Made by a program: the position numbers and the translations under genes
The notes under the pieces: model-generated
The model's input: only the letters and a program-made list of their open reading frames with translations
Databases searched by the model: none
Told to the model about the DNA's origin: nothing
Source: Gammaproteobacteria bacterium UBA2965
GTDB taxonomy: Bacteria; Pseudomonadota; Gammaproteobacteria; Pseudomonadales; Azotimanducaceae
NCBI GenBank assembly: GCA_002348385.1
Contig: DEBD01000015.1
Coordinates: forward strand, 1-8,044
Length of the DNA: 8,044 nt
Direction: 5' to 3'
Shown here: positions 6,487-8,044 of the stretch, one piece after another
Numbering within the stretch: the stretch's first letter is position 1
How the letters are laid out: each line of letters starts with the position of its first letter

Positions 6487-7242
6487 ATGATCAAACCAAC
6501 GAAGACAGCGTGTGTCTTGCTGCCGCGCACCATCATGATGCTACTCGTCTGGGCATGCCTGTCTGCCTGCAGCTCGAATGATGATGCCTACCCCTGGCTG
6601 GCCGAACTCGACGCCGGCGAGGGCGCGTCGGACTCGGGCGCCCGGCTGATGGCGCTCGAAGATGGCCTGCATCCCCTGGAATCCCCCTCAGACGCTCAAG
6701 AAATGCTGGTGGGCGTGCACGGCTACGGCAGCGAGGGCTACGAGTGGGTATACCCGCTGCAGACCCTCGACAGCGATCAAATCGGTACCTGGTTTTACCG
6801 CTGGGACTACACCGGCTGCCCACAGCCCGCGGCAGCAGCGCTCATTCAGGCGTTGCAGGAATCAACCTCTGCAAGCACTCGCAGGATTCATCTGGTGGGG
6901 CACAGCTACGGGGGCGTGCTGCTTGCCCATCTTATCGAGAGCTGGCCGCTGGACATTCCCGTCCACATCCATGTGGTGGCGTCCCCGGTAGCCGGGATGG
7001 AGGGGGGCTCGCGATGCGACTACCAGCCACCGTCCAGCATCGCGCCACAGGTCAGCGTGCGCCAATGGCGCACTCGGAAAGAACTGGACGGTGCGTTCAA
7101 GAACATGGCCGAGGATCCGCAGAATCTGGAATTGGCGGGTAGCGCGGTGACCCGGCTACCGGAGGAATATCGAGGCCGCCGGCTTGGTCACAACTGGTCC
7201 ATCAGCTGGGTGGCCGAACAGATCGCCGCAGATCGCCCATAG
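6487..7242 (+). CDS. Alpha/beta-hydrolase lipoprotein
   Basis: This is a predicted exported serine hydrolase (esterase/lipase-like) of 251 residues. The N-terminus has basic residues (Lys3, Lys6, Arg14), then the hydrophobic stretch MMLLVWACLSAC with lipobox LSAC (Cys28), so it should be lipid-anchored. The mature part shows the alpha/beta-hydrolase signatures: the oxyanion strand VGVHGYGSEG (~75-84), the nucleophile elbow GHSYGG with Ser140, and a late His235 in LGHNW as likely catalytic His. The acid residue is less clear; Asp201 is one candidate. The start at ATG 6487 is preferred to ATG 6535, because the shorter form would begin directly at the hydrophobic segment without positive charge. 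A still longer frame upstream (from 6379) overlaps the divergent promoter region and adds no recognisable domain. The gene converges on the phosphatase gene with 12 nt between stops. Substrate is unknown. Confidence 0.85.
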   Translation: MIKPTKTACVLLPRTIMMLLVWACLSACSSNDDAYPWLAELDAGEGASDSGARLMALEDGLHPLESPSDAQEMLVGVHGYGSEGYEWVYPLQTLDSDQIGTWFYRWDYTGCPQPAAAALIQALQESTSASTRRIHLVGHSYGGVLLAHLIESWPLDIPVHIHVVASPVAGMEGGSRCDYQPPSSIAPQVSVRQWRTRKELDGAFKNMAEDPQNLELAGSAVTRLPEEYRGRRLGHNWSISWVAEQIAADRP

Positions 7243-7254
7243 CCGACGCTGCAG

Positions 7255-8013
7255 CTAGGCGTGCTCGTCGGCCAGCAGCTGCTCGCGCAACTCCTCCACC
7301 AGCGCATCGCTTACGTGGAGCTCTCCCTGAATGAAGTCCATCAACGACCCGTGCTCACCGGCAATGTGCTCCAGCGCCCCGGTCATGCGCTCCTCCGCCT
7401 GAGCACGGCGCTCTTCGATGCTGAGGTGCTGCCGCGCCACCATCTCTTCGACGGTCGAGTCCATGCCGTAGAACGTGATCATCTCTTCCGCGCGGTTCGG
7501 GTCGATAAACACATCGCGGCGCAGATGGTGAGACAAGGAGTAGTCCTCGATGATGGTCTCGAATGGCACCTCCAGCAGGGTTAGGAGCAAGGCGCAAGCA
7601 AACCCGGTGCGGTCCTGACCTGCTGTGCAGTGCACGAGCATGGCCGGTGCTTCCGGCTCGGCCAGGGTGCGGAAGAACTGGCGGAACAGCTCCACCTGTT
7701 GGTACGCGAGGATGTGATAGCCCACCTCATCGAGCTGACGCAGGTCCATTTCGTAGTCGCGCATCAGGAATCGCACGGATAGGTGACCGGGCCAGTCGCT
7801 GGGCCAGAAATCCCGCTCCCGGTCGGTGCGCAGATCGGCCACCACGCCGATACCCAGTTGCGACACCCGCTGCCAATCCGCCGCCACCAACTCGGTGAGG
7901 TGATCCGATCGATACACCCTGCCCCATCGGGTTGTCTGGCCGCTGTCATTGGCGTAGCCACCCAAATCGCGAAAGTTCGTCGCGCCCTCCAGGTCGATGA
8001 GCCTGTCCGACAT
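7255..8013 (-). CDS. Tyrosine/dual-specificity protein phosphatase, PtpB/Y_phosphatase3 type
   Basis: This 252-residue cytoplasmic phosphatase uses a cysteine-phosphate intermediate. The N-terminal family motif NFRDLGGY (13-20) is followed by YRSDHL (34-39), VADLRTDRER (58-67) and the P-loop HCTAGQDRTG (128-137) with Cys129 and Arg135. This matches the atypical PtpB-like family (HCxxGKDRTG), which acts on phosphotyrosine, phosphoserine/threonine or phosphoinositides. The residue usually Lys is Gln133 here. A helical C-terminal region (~195-250), rich in Glu/Ala/Arg, follows the catalytic core. The start ATG 8013 directly precedes the conserved N-terminal motif. The visible upstream 31 nt show no convincing ribosome site, and the promoter lies outside. 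The target of the enzyme is not indicated by its neighbours. Confidence 0.92.
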   Translation of the reverse strand: MSDRLIDLEGATNFRDLGGYANDSGQTTRWGRVYRSDHLTELVAADWQRVSQLGIGVVADLRTDRERDFWPSDWPGHLSVRFLMRDYEMDLRQLDEVGYHILAYQQVELFRQFFRTLAEPEAPAMLVHCTAGQDRTGFACALLLTLLEVPFETIIEDYSLSHHLRRDVFIDPNRAEEMITFYGMDSTVEEMVARQHLSIEERRAQAEERMTGALEHIAGEHGSLMDFIQGELHVSDALVEELREQLLADEHA

Positions 8014-8044
8014 GCCTGTGTGTGCCCGTAACCAAGGTGCCCGG

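Noticed and set aside
7243..7254. Bidirectional terminator between the convergent hydrolase and phosphatase genes
   Set aside because: Only 12 nt separate the stops and no stable hairpin is visible there.

Overview
The window is GC-rich, densely packed bacterial DNA with proteobacterial-style genes: an AcoX/E2 2-oxoacid dehydrogenase cluster, two lipobox lipoproteins and FadD/CaiB-type acyl-CoA genes. A heterotrophic, possibly marine, gammaproteobacterium fits best. That assignment is inference from gene content only, since no marker gene is present.

Region 1 (1-4335, + strand) is an acyl-CoA/2-oxoacid catabolic operon. It opens with the 3' part of an AcoX-type NAD-kinase-fold protein. A dihydrolipoamide acyltransferase (E2) follows, with one lipoyl domain, two tandem E3-binding domains and a catalytic domain. 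Next comes an AMP-forming acyl-CoA synthetase 17 nt downstream. The operon ends in a collapsed CaiB/BaiF (family III) CoA-transferase gene, of which only the N-terminal ~34 codons and C-terminal ~45 codons remain, in different frames. The E1 genes of the dehydrogenase would be expected upstream, outside the window. A plausible scheme is that the ligase (and formerly the CoA-transferase) activates an acid, and the E1/E2/E3 complex oxidatively cleaves a 2-oxo acid or acetoin-like intermediate to an acyl-CoA.

Region 2 (4383-6385, - strand) holds an M19 membrane-dipeptidase-like lipoprotein started at TTG behind a strong Shine-Dalgarno. Upstream of it lies a ~370-nt poorly coding stretch with a 19-bp imperfect inverted repeat and a possible 44-codon hydrophobic ORF. 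A small EthD-like/dimeric alpha-beta-barrel protein comes next.

Region 3 (6386-8044) begins with a ~100-bp divergent promoter region that may give a leaderless transcript for a secreted alpha/beta-hydrolase lipoprotein. That gene converges, with only 12 nt between stops, on a - strand tyrosine/dual-specificity phosphatase of the HCxxGxDRTG (PtpB/Y_phosphatase3) type with Gln in place of the usual P-loop Lys.

No tRNA, rRNA, CRISPR array, insertion sequence or phage gene was recognised. The most distinctive points are the tandem E3-binding domains in E2, the internally deleted CoA-transferase, the large unexplained hairpin at 5763-5816, and the unassigned substrate of the AcoX/E2/ligase operon.
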